Shown in pieces: positions 36,928 to 46,872 of a stretch of 64,000 nucleotides of DNA. The notes under the pieces are model-generated. The model had not been told where the DNA came from. It saw nothing but the letters and a program-made list of their open reading frames with translations, and did no database searches. Location of the stretch: positions 1 to 64,000 of the forward strand of contig JBKHBT010000005.1 in the NCBI GenBank assembly GCA_046542255.1, read 5' to 3'. Every line of letters begins with the position of its first letter. Positions within the stretch are counted from its first letter, which is position 1. Both the position numbers and the translations under genes were made by a program. The stretch is from JBKHBT01 sp046542255 (GTDB lineage Bacteria > UBP14 > UBA6098 > JBKHBT01).

Positions 36928-37108
36928 TTTATTCCTCCCAATTTATTCAATGATCTTGAGCATACTAATTTACTAAAATAAGTATTATTAATGTATTTTG
37001 TCAAGCATGATGCAAATATACTATCAATCAAAATAGATTTTTGGTTCGAAAATTCTTCCTTATCTCAGCTACTGATGTCACCGATGCTTATTTATTTGCA
37101 CTTAGTAA

Positions 37109-37138
37109 TTGATATTGCTATATTTAATGTTATATGAT
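37109..37138 (+). promoter_or_regulatory. Sigma-70-type promoter for the large surface protein
   Basis: TTGATA (37109-37114) and TATGAT (37133-37138) are 18 bases apart, each matching the consensus at five of six positions. The -10 box overlaps the upstream ATG pair at 37134, which argues that translation instead starts at the GTG at 37167. Confidence 0.5.
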
Positions 37139-37166
37139 GAAGTTGGATAAATACTGCGGAGGCATA

Positions 37167-40100
37167 GTGAAGCGTTTTTTTTTATTTTTGATATTCATCG
37201 GCCTTTGTTTTGGTTGGACTGGCGGGCCGGATGATTTTGGGCATATTTTTGCCGATGTCGATGAGCCAGAGGTCAGCTACTTATGGTTTCCGACAGATAG
37301 TGCAGAAGTTATATCTGGTTGGATCGGCCTTCCATCAGAAGGTACTGCTACAAGGGTATTTACCCCATTTCCAATTACTTTCTATGGTAATAGCTATGAT
37401 TCTTTTATGGTCAGTACAAATGGTTTTATTACATTTAGTTCGGGGTATCCAGAATCATCGACAAATGTCGAATTGCCAACTGTTTACACGCCTAATAATC
37501 TTGTTGCGGCCTACTGGGACAAGCTTGCATTCGGCGATGATACAAGAGTTTTCTACGAAACCGTTGGAACAGCACCAAATCGTAAATTCATTATAACATG
37601 GAAGAATATATATATTTTTCGAGAATTCTATGTTCATGGCGATTATTTGACTCCAAATACATTTCAGATAATTTTCTTCGAAAAGCCGGGTGAGACGAAT
37701 ATAAAAATTCAATATCAGGAGATGGGAAGTCTCGAAAACCCTCATGGCACAAGCGCAACAGTTGGCATAGAAAATGTCGATGGTACCGATGGACTCACTT
37801 ATTGCCATGAAGATTCGATAATATTTTCTGAACATGCTGTCTATTTCACGACCGGTTTCTACGATAATGATATCGAAGTATTATCAATTTATTTTCCTGA
37901 TACTCTTTTGACTTCTGATGCTATTATTCCATTTGTGGAGCTGGGAAATACGGGTTTTGAAACAGCAAGGGATATATGGACTGATTTGATTATTTTTGAT
38001 TCAGAAAGAGATACTGTCTATACCGATTCATTCTATTTGGATTCTTTGCCTACTGGAAGAGCCGATACATTAGAATTTGGCGGCTGGGAACCAACACTCG
38101 AGATGCATCCCGGTGAATGCATTATTAGTGCCAGGGCAAATATGCCTGCCGATGAAAATCCATGGAATGACTCTTTATCAAATAGCTTTTTTCTTTTGGC
38201 ATATGATTTAGAAGTCAAAGAGATTCTTGTGAATTCTGTTGTTTTCCCGGGTTCTTTTGTCGATATTGCCGCTATTGTTCGTAATAATGGTGGTGAAGAT
38301 GCCAGTTTCGAATTTTTCGGTGAAATATTAAAAGACAGCATAATTATCTTCAGGGATTCGCTTTCTTTCGAGCTATCTTCAGAAGAGATAGGTACTCTTT
38401 CTTTAGGAAGCTGGATACCCGATACCGGCTCATATCAACTTGAATTCAATGTGAATACGTCAAATGACCAGGTAAGAGAAAACGATACCCTCAGAAAGAC
38501 AATTGCCTCCTATGAACATTTCGGCCACGGCGGCCCGGATGCTTATGGCTATGAATGGTTCGATAGCTGGTATGACCCGGCTTTTGCATATACACCAATC
38601 GATATTTCCGATGCTACTATCATTGGTACATTTGAAGGTTATGAAATAACAACGTCTATCGCGCTTCCTTTTGAATTCCCATTTTATGGCGATGAATACA
38701 CAACGGTTTATCTTAGCAGCAATGGCTTTTTGTCCTTTTCGCCACTCATATATGGCGCACATACAAGAAATCAAGAAATTCCCAATCCCGGTATGCCCGA
38801 TGGTATTATTGCTGCTCTCTGGGATGGCCTTTATATCTATGACCCTTATGGAACTTTTGGCGTATATACGAAATCCGAAGAGGATAGATTCCATATCATT
38901 TTTAGTAATGTAACATTTTTCAGTACTCCCGAGTATTATATTACCTTCGAGATTGTACTCTATCAATCTGGCGATATTGTCTTAAATTACGAAGATATCG
39001 AAACTCCAGATACTTACCATACAATGGGAAGAAGTGCTACTGTCGGTATAGAAAATGAGGATGGCGATACAGGCCTGCAATATCTTTACAATGGCTCTCC
39101 TCCGGGCAATTCTATTATGAATCATACTTCGATAACATTTACAAGAACCGGTGCGCCACCGGATACATTGCCACCTGTTATATTACCATTTGTTACTGCT
39201 GATGAAATCTATCTTTTTGATGATTCCAGCTCGATTAATCTATCAGCACGAATATATGATATTAGGTCGGAAGTAGCCAGCGAATCCCTATATTATAGCT
39301 TCGATGGCGAAGATTTCAGCAAAGGTGCAGATAGCTTCGAAGAGCCTGATATCTATAATTTCTTAATCGATGGCCTCGACACCAATGGAACCCTTTCTGG
39401 AGAATATTATGCAAGAGATACCGAAGGTAATATTGCCAGGCAAACTTTTGAAATCGAGATAATTCATCCAATCGAAGATACCGAGCCGCCAAATATCTAT
39501 GCCAGTATCGATGATACATTATGGCTTATCCCCGGCTCCGATGGCTTTACTTATGTCAATGCCGAAATAACAGATACTATGGGACTAATCGAATATGATT
39601 CTCTCTATGCCATAACAGCTGATTCGACTTCAGTATTCACGAATGATTCTATTGTAGATGGAAGGTTTTATCACTATAGCATAGGGCCTTTCGAAGCTGG
39701 TGAAATGGTAGGGCTTCAATTTGTTGCTATCGATACTGCTGGCAATATTACCGAGTTTCCTCATGCTGGCCATCTGGATTTTGTGGCGTGGGAGCAGCAT
39801 CTTTTCGGGCCACTCAGCAGCGATTTTGCTCAATACTGGATGCTCGATGATCTCTATCAACCGGATGACGATTCAATTATGTCCGTTGTTCCGGAATATG
39901 TATGGATAGAAATCGACCCTGACTCTGGTGGAAGAGGAGTAGTCATCGAAGAAGCTCATACAGACTGGCTATCCGAGCCAATAGAATTCGCGAGCCTGAA
40001 TTTCCCTTATTTTGATGAGTCTGAGCCGAGGAAAAGAAATATCCGCATATCATCCAATGGCTTTATTACTTTTGATACATTATATGATGGAACGATGCCA

Positions 40101-40796
40101 GCGCCGGAGCCTTTACCGTCGGGAGCTTATCCGGCCTATACGATGGCGCTATATCATGCAGATTTCGAAATGGATGAGCAAAGCAGAATCATTTTCCAGG
40201 AGGATGTTATCGAGCAGAGGATCATTGTTCAATGGCAAAATCTGGCATTTGACACTGGAGACACAATAATTCATAGCACATTCCAGGCAGTTTTGAAATG
40301 CAGTGAACCAGTTATCGGGGGATTTTACAATAATATCATTTATAATTACAAGAGAATTCATCCGCAGATTATTGAAAATATATCGATAGGTTTCCAGGAT
40401 AGCTCTGGCTCGAAGGGAATAGCTTATCCAACTTCGCAAAATCCATTAGCGGCCAGAATGCCAGTGTCGGAAAGCTCGATTAGGATATTTAATTCATCGT
40501 ATGAGGAAATTCACGAAGCAAAACCGGTTTTGCCGAATCATTTCTATATTGCCGGCGCATACCCGAATCCATTTAATAGCACTACTAATATCGAAGTTTA
40601 TTTGCCAGATGCAAATGTGATACATCTCGATATCATATCTACCGATGGAAAGTCTATTGAAAATATGGAATTAGAAGGCAGAAAAGGCAAAAATACCATA
40701 AGTTGGCAGGCCAGTGGTATAGAGAGTGGTATCTATTTCGCCATGATCACTACCAATAAAAAAACAGAGAGTATTAAATTGCTATTTGTTAAATAG
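37167..40796 (+). CDS. Large secreted surface protein with three repeated beta domains and C-terminal sorting-type domain
   Basis: A 1209-residue secreted protein. The GTG at 37167 is chosen because GGAGG lies four bases upstream and the product then begins with a clean signal peptide (KRFFLFLIFIGLCFG). An ATG at 37134 would add 11 residues and overlaps the likely -10 box. Three copies of a NIDO-like beta domain occur near residues 50-215, 480-660 and 940-1110, each with a (V/S)SSNGF(I/L)(T/S)F core and a later I(I/V)(T/Q)W(K/Q)N-type strand. CARDB-like segments lie between the first two, and an Ig-like region follows the second. The end has AYPNPFNSTTNIEVYLP ... SGIYFAMI. Probably an adhesin or surface-layer component; function unknown. 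Confidence 0.8.
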   Translation: MKRFFLFLIFIGLCFGWTGGPDDFGHIFADVDEPEVSYLWFPTDSAEVISGWIGLPSEGTATRVFTPFPITFYGNSYDSFMVSTNGFITFSSGYPESSTNVELPTVYTPNNLVAAYWDKLAFGDDTRVFYETVGTAPNRKFIITWKNIYIFREFYVHGDYLTPNTFQIIFFEKPGETNIKIQYQEMGSLENPHGTSATVGIENVDGTDGLTYCHEDSIIFSEHAVYFTTGFYDNDIEVLSIYFPDTLLTSDAIIPFVELGNTGFETARDIWTDLIIFDSERDTVYTDSFYLDSLPTGRADTLEFGGWEPTLEMHPGECIISARANMPADENPWNDSLSNSFFLLAYDLEVKEILVNSVVFPGSFVDIAAIVRNNGGEDASFEFFGEILKDSIIIFRDSLSFELSSEEIGTLSLGSWIPDTGSYQLEFNVNTSNDQVRENDTLRKTIASYEHFGHGGPDAYGYEWFDSWYDPAFAYTPIDISDATIIGTFEGYEITTSIALPFEFPFYGDEYTTVYLSSNGFLSFSPLIYGAHTRNQEIPNPGMPDGIIAALWDGLYIYDPYGTFGVYTKSEEDRFHIIFSNVTFFSTPEYYITFEIVLYQSGDIVLNYEDIETPDTYHTMGRSATVGIENEDGDTGLQYLYNGSPPGNSIMNHTSITFTRTGAPPDTLPPVILPFVTADEIYLFDDSSSINLSARIYDIRSEVASESLYYSFDGEDFSKGADSFEEPDIYNFLIDGLDTNGTLSGEYYARDTEGNIARQTFEIEIIHPIEDTEPPNIYASIDDTLWLIPGSDGFTYVNAEITDTMGLIEYDSLYAITADSTSVFTNDSIVDGRFYHYSIGPFEAGEMVGLQFVAIDTAGNITEFPHAGHLDFVAWEQHLFGPLSSDFAQYWMLDDLYQPDDDSIMSVVPEYVWIEIDPDSGGRGVVIEEAHTDWLSEPIEFASLNFPYFDESEPRKRNIRISSNGFITFDTLYDGTMPAPEPLPSGAYPAYTMALYHADFEMDEQSRIIFQEDVIEQRIIVQWQNLAFDTGDTIIHSTFQAVLKCSEPVIGGFYNNIIYNYKRIHPQIIENISIGFQDSSGSKGIAYPTSQNPLAARMPVSESSIRIFNSSYEEIHEAKPVLPNHFYIAGAYPNPFNSTTNIEVYLPDANVIHLDIISTDGKSIENMELEGRKGKNTISWQASGIESGIYFAMITTNKKTESIKLLFVK

Positions 40797-40896
40797 CTAA
40801 TAGTGAAATTTTCCCAAGCTGTGATTCGATTCTTTCTCTTCTATACTCAGGTTCAGTGTTAAATTTTGTGTAAAGTGAAAAATCTGGCAATATTAT

Positions 40897-40927
40897 CTTC
40901 GTTGAGAAGCTCTGCTTCTCAACGAAG
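40897..40927. other. Perfect 14-bp hairpin between convergent genes
   Basis: CTTCGTTGAGAAGC (40897-40910) and its exact complement (40914-40927) are separated by a three-base TCT loop. It sits between two converging genes and may end transcription from both sides, though it has no U-tract. Its strength and symmetry also fit a REP-type repeat; no second copy was seen here. Confidence 0.55.
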
Positions 40928-40960
40928 GGAAACTTAATCTTTGAGCCAGCCTCGTTTCTA

Positions 40961-41986
40961 TTATCTATCTTTTTCTTTTGATTTTTGCTGCATCATATCC
41001 AGTTGCCGCTCTATGATACGACCAAAATACTCGACACCATCTTTGTTTAGATGTGAGCGGTCCTTGAAGTACTTATTTGGATAATAGAAACCGCCGAATA
41101 TAACTTTGTTCGGGAAAAGGCCATATATAGTATCGCGATATTTGACATAATATTCATGCTCCGGTTTCATTGATTTTCGCGGCACTGGTAATATGATAAA
41201 GATATATGCGATATCATTTGCATCGCAGATGGCCTTGATTTTTCCGAGATATTCCACATTTATTGTCGAAGATGGAATGCCTGTTTTTTCAAATTCATAT
41301 TCGATTGTTTCGATTTCGCAAGAGTCGATATTTGCCATAGATTCATCTTCGGAAAAATCGGTATATCCATGGGTAAATTGCCTTCTCATCTTTCGGCCAT
41401 GCATGATATTATCCGAAATATTTATCAAGCCAAATTTGATAAATTCATAAAAATCCTGCACTCTGGTAGCGATATGGAGGTCATTAGTTATATGATAGGC
41501 CTTGACAAACCAATCGAAACCGGCAAGCTCATATGCATCCACCTGATAATTGGGATCGGTATTATCGGTAAAGACATTGTCAACATATGCCCGATCTACG
41601 AAATTATAGTAAACTGTTCTTGTAAAAAAGCAATCCTGATGATCCAGATGAATGGGTGCATAAGAAATATATAGCGTATCGATTTGGCTTTTCTCCAGTA
41701 TTAATTTCAACTGATAGTAGCCTTCGACAGGTGTCGTTCCGCCGGTTGAGAGATTGATGGCATTTAGAGTCTTTGCATTTATCCCGTGCTGCGCCCTGGA
41801 ATCACCGATTACTATATTATAGCTTTTACCAGCTTCTATGTTATTTTCGATATAGTCGAAAATTGCTTTCCATGCACCATACTCCAGTGATTGATAGAGC
41901 GACTTTGGCATCGCAATATAGATAGCTATAGTCACGACTATAAACATTAAAGAGAATTTGCCTATGTCCTTAAAAAATCTTTTCAT
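40961..41986 (-). CDS. Membrane-anchored SGNH-like protein, partner of the MBOAT acyltransferase
   Basis: A 341-residue protein with an N-terminal signal anchor (KFSLMFIVVTIAIYIAM) and an SGNH/GDSL-type domain facing outward. The Ser motif is VIGDSRAQHGI and the C-terminal Asp-His motif is DRSHLNKDGVEYFG. Proteins of this type (as with DltD or AlgX/AlgJ beside DltB/AlgI) take part in O-acetylating or acylating a cell-surface polymer. The start at 41986 is one base after the acyltransferase stop; an ATG at 42028 would overlap it by 41 bases and place 14 polar residues before the anchor. The acceptor polymer is unknown. Confidence 0.75.
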   Translation of the reverse strand: MKRFFKDIGKFSLMFIVVTIAIYIAMPKSLYQSLEYGAWKAIFDYIENNIEAGKSYNIVIGDSRAQHGINAKTLNAINLSTGGTTPVEGYYQLKLILEKSQIDTLYISYAPIHLDHQDCFFTRTVYYNFVDRAYVDNVFTDNTDPNYQVDAYELAGFDWFVKAYHITNDLHIATRVQDFYEFIKFGLINISDNIMHGRKMRRQFTHGYTDFSEDESMANIDSCEIETIEYEFEKTGIPSSTINVEYLGKIKAICDANDIAYIFIILPVPRKSMKPEHEYYVKYRDTIYGLFPNKVIFGGFYYPNKYFKDRSHLNKDGVEYFGRIIERQLDMMQQKSKEKDR

Positions 41987-41987
41987 A

Positions 41988-43427
41988 TTAGAATTGGAAA
42001 TAGATAAATTGTTGTTTGTCGCCGCCATTTATTATTATTAGCAGTATTAAAAAGTAATAGAAACCCCATCGAACATATCTCGGCGCACCAATCAGCACCT
42101 CCGAAAGCGGGAATTTGCTTCTTCGCCCGAACCATTCAATAACTATCAGAAAGACGATTCCGAGTAAAAGAGAATAAGGCATATTAGGCGGAAAAGTAAA
42201 TAGCTCAGCCGTAAAAATACTGCTAATATAGGTAATGGCATGAGAAACACTCTCTGCCCGGAAGAAAATCCATGCCAAACAGGTCAAAGCAAAAGTTACG
42301 ATAACGCCAAGGATTTCACCGATAGATGGGAATTTCTTTTTATATCCGATAATCTCGATATTTCTTCTATTTTTGCCGAAAATCATAAGTGGCAAAAAGT
42401 AAAGAGCATTTAGCGCACCCCATGCAATAAATGTCCAGTTTGCGCCATGCCAGAAGCCGCTGACAAGAAATATTATAAATGTATTTCGGATTTTCATCCA
42501 TAAGCCTCCGCGGCTTCCACCAAGTGGTATATAGAGATAATCTCTGAACCATGTCGATAGCGAAATATGCCATCTCCGCCAGAATTCAGCAATATCTCTT
42601 GAAAAGTAGGGATAGGCAAAGTTCGTCATCAAATTGAATCCAAATAAACGAGCTGTACCTATTGCGATATCAGAATATCCAGAAAAGTCGCCATAAATTT
42701 GGAATGCAAAAAGCACGGCCCCAAGAACAAGTGTGCTTCCGGAGAACTGACTTGAATTGCTAAATATCGTATCTACGAACTTAGCGCATGTATCAGCTAT
42801 TACAATTTTTTTGAATAATCCCCAGAGTATCTGGCGCATACCATCGGTTGCCTTTGCATAATCAAATGATCTTTTTTTGAAAAACTGTGGCAGAAGATGA
42901 GTCGCTCTTTCGATTGGCCCGGCCACAAGCTGCGGGAAAAAGCTTACATATGCAGCGAAAGAGATGAAATCCTTTGTCGGCTTCATCTTTTTCTTATAGA
43001 CATCGAGTGTATAGGAAAGAGTTTGGAAGGTATAGAAACTTATTCCAACTGGAAGGATCACATTCAGGCTTCTGCCCTGAAGCTCCACGCCAAAGAATGA
43101 AAATGCCGTAATGAAATTATCCAGGAAGAAATTATAATATTTGAAAAATCCCAGCAAGCCAAGGTTTACAGCAATACTGATAGCAAGAAGCAAACGCCTT
43201 GGGACTAACGAGTGCTTTTTACCGAGCTGGATTCCTACCAGAAAATCGACCATAGTGCTTACAAAGATTAGCGAAAGAAAACGCCAATCCCAATAGCCAT
43301 AAAAGAAATAGCTGGCAATAACTATCAGCATATTTTGCATCTTGATATTTTCTTTGCCAAAAACAAACCAGTAAAGTATGAAAACAATCGGCAAGAATAT
43401 GGCAAAATCGATCGAATTAAAAAGCAT
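41988..43427 (-). CDS. MBOAT family O-acyltransferase (AlgI/DltB-like)
   Basis: A 479-residue membrane-bound O-acyltransferase with about ten helices. Typical elements are SYFFYGYWDWRF, PVGISFYTFQTLSYTLDVY, FPQLVAGPIERA, FWRRWHISLSTWFRDYLYIPLGG and the catalytic His327 in SGFWHGANWTF. Such proteins pass acyl groups across the membrane for surface polysaccharides. AGAGG precedes the ATG. The SGNH partner follows with a one-base gap. No alginate or teichoic-acid genes are adjacent, so the substrate is open. Confidence 0.9.
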   Translation of the reverse strand: MLFNSIDFAIFLPIVFILYWFVFGKENIKMQNMLIVIASYFFYGYWDWRFLSLIFVSTMVDFLVGIQLGKKHSLVPRRLLLAISIAVNLGLLGFFKYYNFFLDNFITAFSFFGVELQGRSLNVILPVGISFYTFQTLSYTLDVYKKKMKPTKDFISFAAYVSFFPQLVAGPIERATHLLPQFFKKRSFDYAKATDGMRQILWGLFKKIVIADTCAKFVDTIFSNSSQFSGSTLVLGAVLFAFQIYGDFSGYSDIAIGTARLFGFNLMTNFAYPYFSRDIAEFWRRWHISLSTWFRDYLYIPLGGSRGGLWMKIRNTFIIFLVSGFWHGANWTFIAWGALNALYFLPLMIFGKNRRNIEIIGYKKKFPSIGEILGVIVTFALTCLAWIFFRAESVSHAITYISSIFTAELFTFPPNMPYSLLLGIVFLIVIEWFGRRSKFPLSEVLIGAPRYVRWGFYYFLILLIIINGGDKQQFIYFQF

Positions 43428-43520
43428 CTATAACCTCTTATGCAGGTTCAAATATCAAAGGCTTAAGATATCTATTTTGAAGGCATTTTTGCAAGAGGAA
43501 TATTTCTTGTTTCACCTATG

Positions 43521-43542
43521 ATAAGTAATAGAAATTACTTAT
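43521..43542. promoter_or_regulatory. Perfect palindrome, candidate operator
   Basis: ATAAGTAAT (43521-43529) and ATTACTTAT (43534-43542) are exact reverse complements around AGAA. It lies between the divergent acyltransferase gene (start 43427) and hslV (start 43654), a position suited to a dimeric repressor. No regulator gene is adjacent. Confidence 0.35.
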
Positions 43543-43653
43543 ATGAAAAAGAAAAATTGGATATGCCTATGAAATTGCTAAATTTATCACTTTAATCTAT
43601 CGATATAAAAGAATGTGTTGTCGAAAGGGAAACTCTTTATTATCTTTAGAGCT

Positions 43654-44187
43654 ATGAATTTTTTAGGAACTACAATTTTAGGAATTCGTCTGGATGATGA
43701 TATTGCAATTGGCGGCGATGGGCAAATTACCCTCGGTGATATGGCAATGAAGCACACTACTCAAAAAGTGCAAAAGCTCTATCATGGCAAAGTGCTGGCC
43801 GGATTTGCAGGAAGCGCAGCCGATTCGATGACTCTTCTTACACGCTTTGAGAAAAAGCTCGAAGAATATTCCGGCAATCTTTCTAGATCTGCTGTAGAGT
43901 TGGCCAAAGATTGGCGAATGGATAAATACCTTCGAAATCTCGAAGCCCTGCTTTTGGTGATGGATAAAACAAGGACGCTCATTATCTCTGGAAATGGCGA
44001 GATAATTGAGCCGGATGACCAGGTCGCATCGATTGGTTCGGGTAGTGGCTATGCACTCGCTGCAGCCAAAGCCTACATCGATGCCGAGAAGAAACCGAAA
44101 GCCGATGAAATGGTCAGCAAATCATTGAAAATCGCAGCAAATATCTGCATCTATACAAATAGCAATATCACCGTTCTTACATTATAA
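43654..44187 (+). CDS. hslV: HslV, proteolytic subunit of the HslUV protease
   Basis: The threonine protease subunit of HslUV. From the ATG at 43654 the product is 177 residues and reads MNFLGTTILGIRLDDDIAIGGDGQITLGD. Removal of the leader would expose the catalytic Thr of TTI. The GGDGQ and GSGSGYALAAAKAY motifs are intact. A longer reading from 43615 adds 13 residues that would be removed anyway and is unlikely. hslU follows 17 bp later. No clear ribosome site or CtsR-type operator is seen. Confidence 0.95.
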   Translation: MNFLGTTILGIRLDDDIAIGGDGQITLGDMAMKHTTQKVQKLYHGKVLAGFAGSAADSMTLLTRFEKKLEEYSGNLSRSAVELAKDWRMDKYLRNLEALLLVMDKTRTLIISGNGEIIEPDDQVASIGSGSGYALAAAKAYIDAEKKPKADEMVSKSLKIAANICIYTNSNITVLTL

Positions 44188-44204
44188 ATACCAAGAGGTG
44201 AATC

Positions 44205-45533
44205 GTGGACGAATATTGGGAACTTTCTCCGAGACGAATAGTCAAGGAGTTATCGAGATATATTATTGGGCAGGATGATGCCAAACGAGCTGTTGCAATA
44301 GCAGTTCGCAATAGATGGCGCAGAAGTCAGGTCGAAGGAGATATTAGCGATGATATTATACCAGACAATATTCTGCTTGTCGGCCCTACAGGCGTTGGAA
44401 AGACCGAAATCGCAAGAAGGCTGGCTAATCTAACAAATGCACCGTTTATAAAGGTCGAAGCATCGAAATTTACCGAAGTCGGCTATGTTGGCCGAGATGT
44501 AGAATCCATTGCAAGAGACCTTTTGGATACGGCTGTTTACATGGTACGCAGCGAAATGGCCGATCAGGTCGAGGAAAAGGCCAAGAAAAGAGCCATTGAA
44601 AGGGTTCTCGACCACCTGATACCTCCTGTGGATAAAGATCAAAAAGAAAAGATGAAGGCTACTCGCGAGAAGTATTTCAAATTAATAGAACAGGGCAAAC
44701 TCGATGAGAAATCTGTCGAGATCGAGACATCTGAGTCTTCATTCCCAATGGTAGAAGTATTCTCACCCGGCGGAATGGAAGAGGTGGGATTCAATTTCCG
44801 TGAAATGTTCGAGGATATGCTTCCACGTAAAAAGAAAAAGCGTGAAGTCAAAATCGAAGAGGCGCTCAGGATTTTTACCGCCGAAGAGATCGACTCGCTA
44901 TTGGATATGGATGAGATTATCGAAATTGCAAAAGAGAGAACAGAGCAATCTGGGCTTGTTTTTGTCGATGAAATCGATAAATTGATCGGTTCTGATGGCG
45001 ATCATGGCCCAAATGTCTCGCGTTCTGGCGTGCAACGCGACCTTCTGCCGCTCGTGGAAGGCTGCAATGTTCCGACAAAGCATGGGATAATATCGACCGA
45101 ACATATTCTTTTTATCGCCGCTGGTGCATTCCACACCGGCAAACCTTCCGACCTAATTCCGGAATTTCAGGGGCGTTTCCCTATCCGTGCAGAGCTGGAT
45201 TCTCTTAGCGAAGATGATTTCCACAGAATTCTGACCGAGCCAGAGAATGCTCTTACCAAACAATATCAGGCACTTCTGATGACAGAAGAGATAGATCTGA
45301 ATTTCACCCGTGGTGCGCTGAAGGAATTGGCCAAGATCGCATATGAGGTCAATATGAGTACCGAGAATATCGGTGCAAGGCGACTTCAAACTGTTATGAG
45401 TAATCTTTTGGGCGACTTGATGTTCGAAGCGCCGGATATTGCTCCCGAGGCTGTCAAGATTACAAAGCGTGATGTCGAAAAGAAATTTTCCCAAATCATT
45501 GAAGACAAAGATCTTTCACGCTTCATACTATAA
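44205..45533 (+). CDS. hslU: HslU, ATPase subunit of the HslUV protease
   Basis: The AAA+ unfoldase that feeds HslV. The 442-residue product has the conserved start LSPRRIVKELSRYIIGQDDAKRAVA, Walker A GPTGVGKT (60-67) and ASKFTEVGYVGRDVES. The intermediate I domain spans about 110-240, Walker B is LVFVDEIDKL, and the sensor-2 region is ENIGARRLQTVM. The end, DLSRFIL, fits the tail that inserts into HslV. GTG start with AGAGGTG just upstream. coaD begins six bases after the stop, so hslV-hslU-coaD is one operon. Confidence 0.97.
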   Translation: MDEYWELSPRRIVKELSRYIIGQDDAKRAVAIAVRNRWRRSQVEGDISDDIIPDNILLVGPTGVGKTEIARRLANLTNAPFIKVEASKFTEVGYVGRDVESIARDLLDTAVYMVRSEMADQVEEKAKKRAIERVLDHLIPPVDKDQKEKMKATREKYFKLIEQGKLDEKSVEIETSESSFPMVEVFSPGGMEEVGFNFREMFEDMLPRKKKKREVKIEEALRIFTAEEIDSLLDMDEIIEIAKERTEQSGLVFVDEIDKLIGSDGDHGPNVSRSGVQRDLLPLVEGCNVPTKHGIISTEHILFIAAGAFHTGKPSDLIPEFQGRFPIRAELDSLSEDDFHRILTEPENALTKQYQALLMTEEIDLNFTRGALKELAKIAYEVNMSTENIGARRLQTVMSNLLGDLMFEAPDIAPEAVKITKRDVEKKFSQIIEDKDLSRFIL

Positions 45534-45539
45534 ATTATA

Positions 45540-46070
45540 ATGTCAGCAAAAAAAGCGATATATCCCGGCACATTCGACCCGGTTACTTTGGGCCATCTCG
45601 ATATTATCAAAAGAGCATGTAAATTATTCGATTATCTTTATATTGCGCTGGGCGATAATCCTTCAAAAACTCCATTATTTACAAAAAAGGAGCGGAAAGA
45701 GCTTCTTATAAAATCCGTGGCAACATTGCCGAATACTCGAGTTATAGAATTTAGCGGCCTGCTTGTTGATACCTATAAAAAACTCGAATGCGATGCTATT
45801 GTCCGCGGCCTTCGCGCATTATCCGATTTCGAGTATGAATTCCAATTCGGCCTTACCAATCGAAGGCTTTATGAAGATGCGGAGCTGGTTTTTCTGATTC
45901 CGAGTGCTAATTTCATCTATCTGGACTCATCGGTCGTAAGGACAATATCGATGAATAATGGCGATGTTTCTCAGTTTGTTAATCCAATAGTCGAGAAGGC
46001 CTTAAAAGAAAAATACATCAGAAATGCCGACAAGATACCCGGTGATTTCAATCTGCAGAGAGAGCAATAA
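45540..46070 (+). CDS. coaD: Phosphopantetheine adenylyltransferase
   Basis: CoaD makes dephospho-CoA from phosphopantetheine and ATP. The 176-residue product has the nucleotidyltransferase signature YPGTFDPVTLGH (T16xGH19), AIVRGLRALSDFEYEFQ, and the late YLDSSVVRTISMNNGDVSQFV motif. Length is slightly above the usual 160 because of a short C-terminal tail. It lies six bases after hslU. Confidence 0.95.
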   Translation: MSAKKAIYPGTFDPVTLGHLDIIKRACKLFDYLYIALGDNPSKTPLFTKKERKELLIKSVATLPNTRVIEFSGLLVDTYKKLECDAIVRGLRALSDFEYEFQFGLTNRRLYEDAELVFLIPSANFIYLDSSVVRTISMNNGDVSQFVNPIVEKALKEKYIRNADKIPGDFNLQREQ

Positions 46071-46102
46071 TTTTAGCATTTGATATGTTTAATTACCAGA
46101 AC

Positions 46103-46872
46103 CTATCTTGGGCATAAAGATATCGTTTCGGGTTCAATTTCCATTATAGAAAATTCTGTATCGATGGCTTCTGCTGTAAACTCACCAATTGATATCTCCA
46201 CCGGGAAAGTTTCAATTTCTAAATCATCCACATGAAATTCTGATTCTCGTCCACAGCATGAATTGCCAAATTCATCTGTTTTGATCGCGTAGATACTTTT
46301 CTTTATCCCATAATTTGCTTTACTGCCTGTTATTCCGTATCCGCTTTCCTGAATCGATACCGAGAATGATTTTTCATAGTCATTTTCAGATATAAAATCA
46401 CTATTATAGGTTTTGGAAAAGCCTAATGTTCCCGAACTATCGAAACTTGCCAGGAAAATGTCTCCATAAGTATCTCCCAAAATTAAGAAGTTTTCATCAT
46501 CGATAATTTCGATTTTATTCGATGAATAAATTCTCTCGATATCAGAGTATTTACTCCACATTGGATCCAATGTATTGGAAAATTTCATGAGTATAATATT
46601 AATAATAGTATCCGCTGCGACAGATGGATTAGATTGGCCTGCGGCAATAATTGCGTTTTCATTTAATAGGCCGATATCTAGTATCTGGATTTCTGGCAAA
46701 TGGCCAATTCCGATGTTATTTAGCAAGGTGAATTCAGAATCGAATTTACTAATAAGCATTCTACTAGACTCGAGATCGGAAATAATCTTTCCCAAAATAT
46801 ATATATTCCCATCAGCATCCATTTCCATATCGATACCCTTAAAATTCAGTTCAAAAGCATCGATAATATCAC
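46103..46872 (-). pseudogene. 3' remnant of a secreted beta-propeller-type protein gene
   Basis: The coding sequence begins abruptly at the edge of a palindromic element. The ATG used by the open frame (46900) lies inside the element and would add MTMRNSALSG, which is not a real N-terminus. The remainder shows propeller-like repeats (IDMEMDADGNIYILGKI, IIDDENFLILGDTYGDIFLASFD, ESGYGITGSKANYG) and the Cys/Glu-rich tail CCGRESEF ... ISLCPR, as at the ends of long repeat proteins. There is no signal peptide and no ribosome site. It is most simply the last 255 or so codons of a gene cut off by the insertion at 46873-47824. Confidence 0.65.

Noticed and set aside
37020..37060. tRNA-like GGTTCGAAAATTC stretch
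   Set aside because: It resembles a T-loop but no acceptor, D or anticodon stems can be drawn around it.
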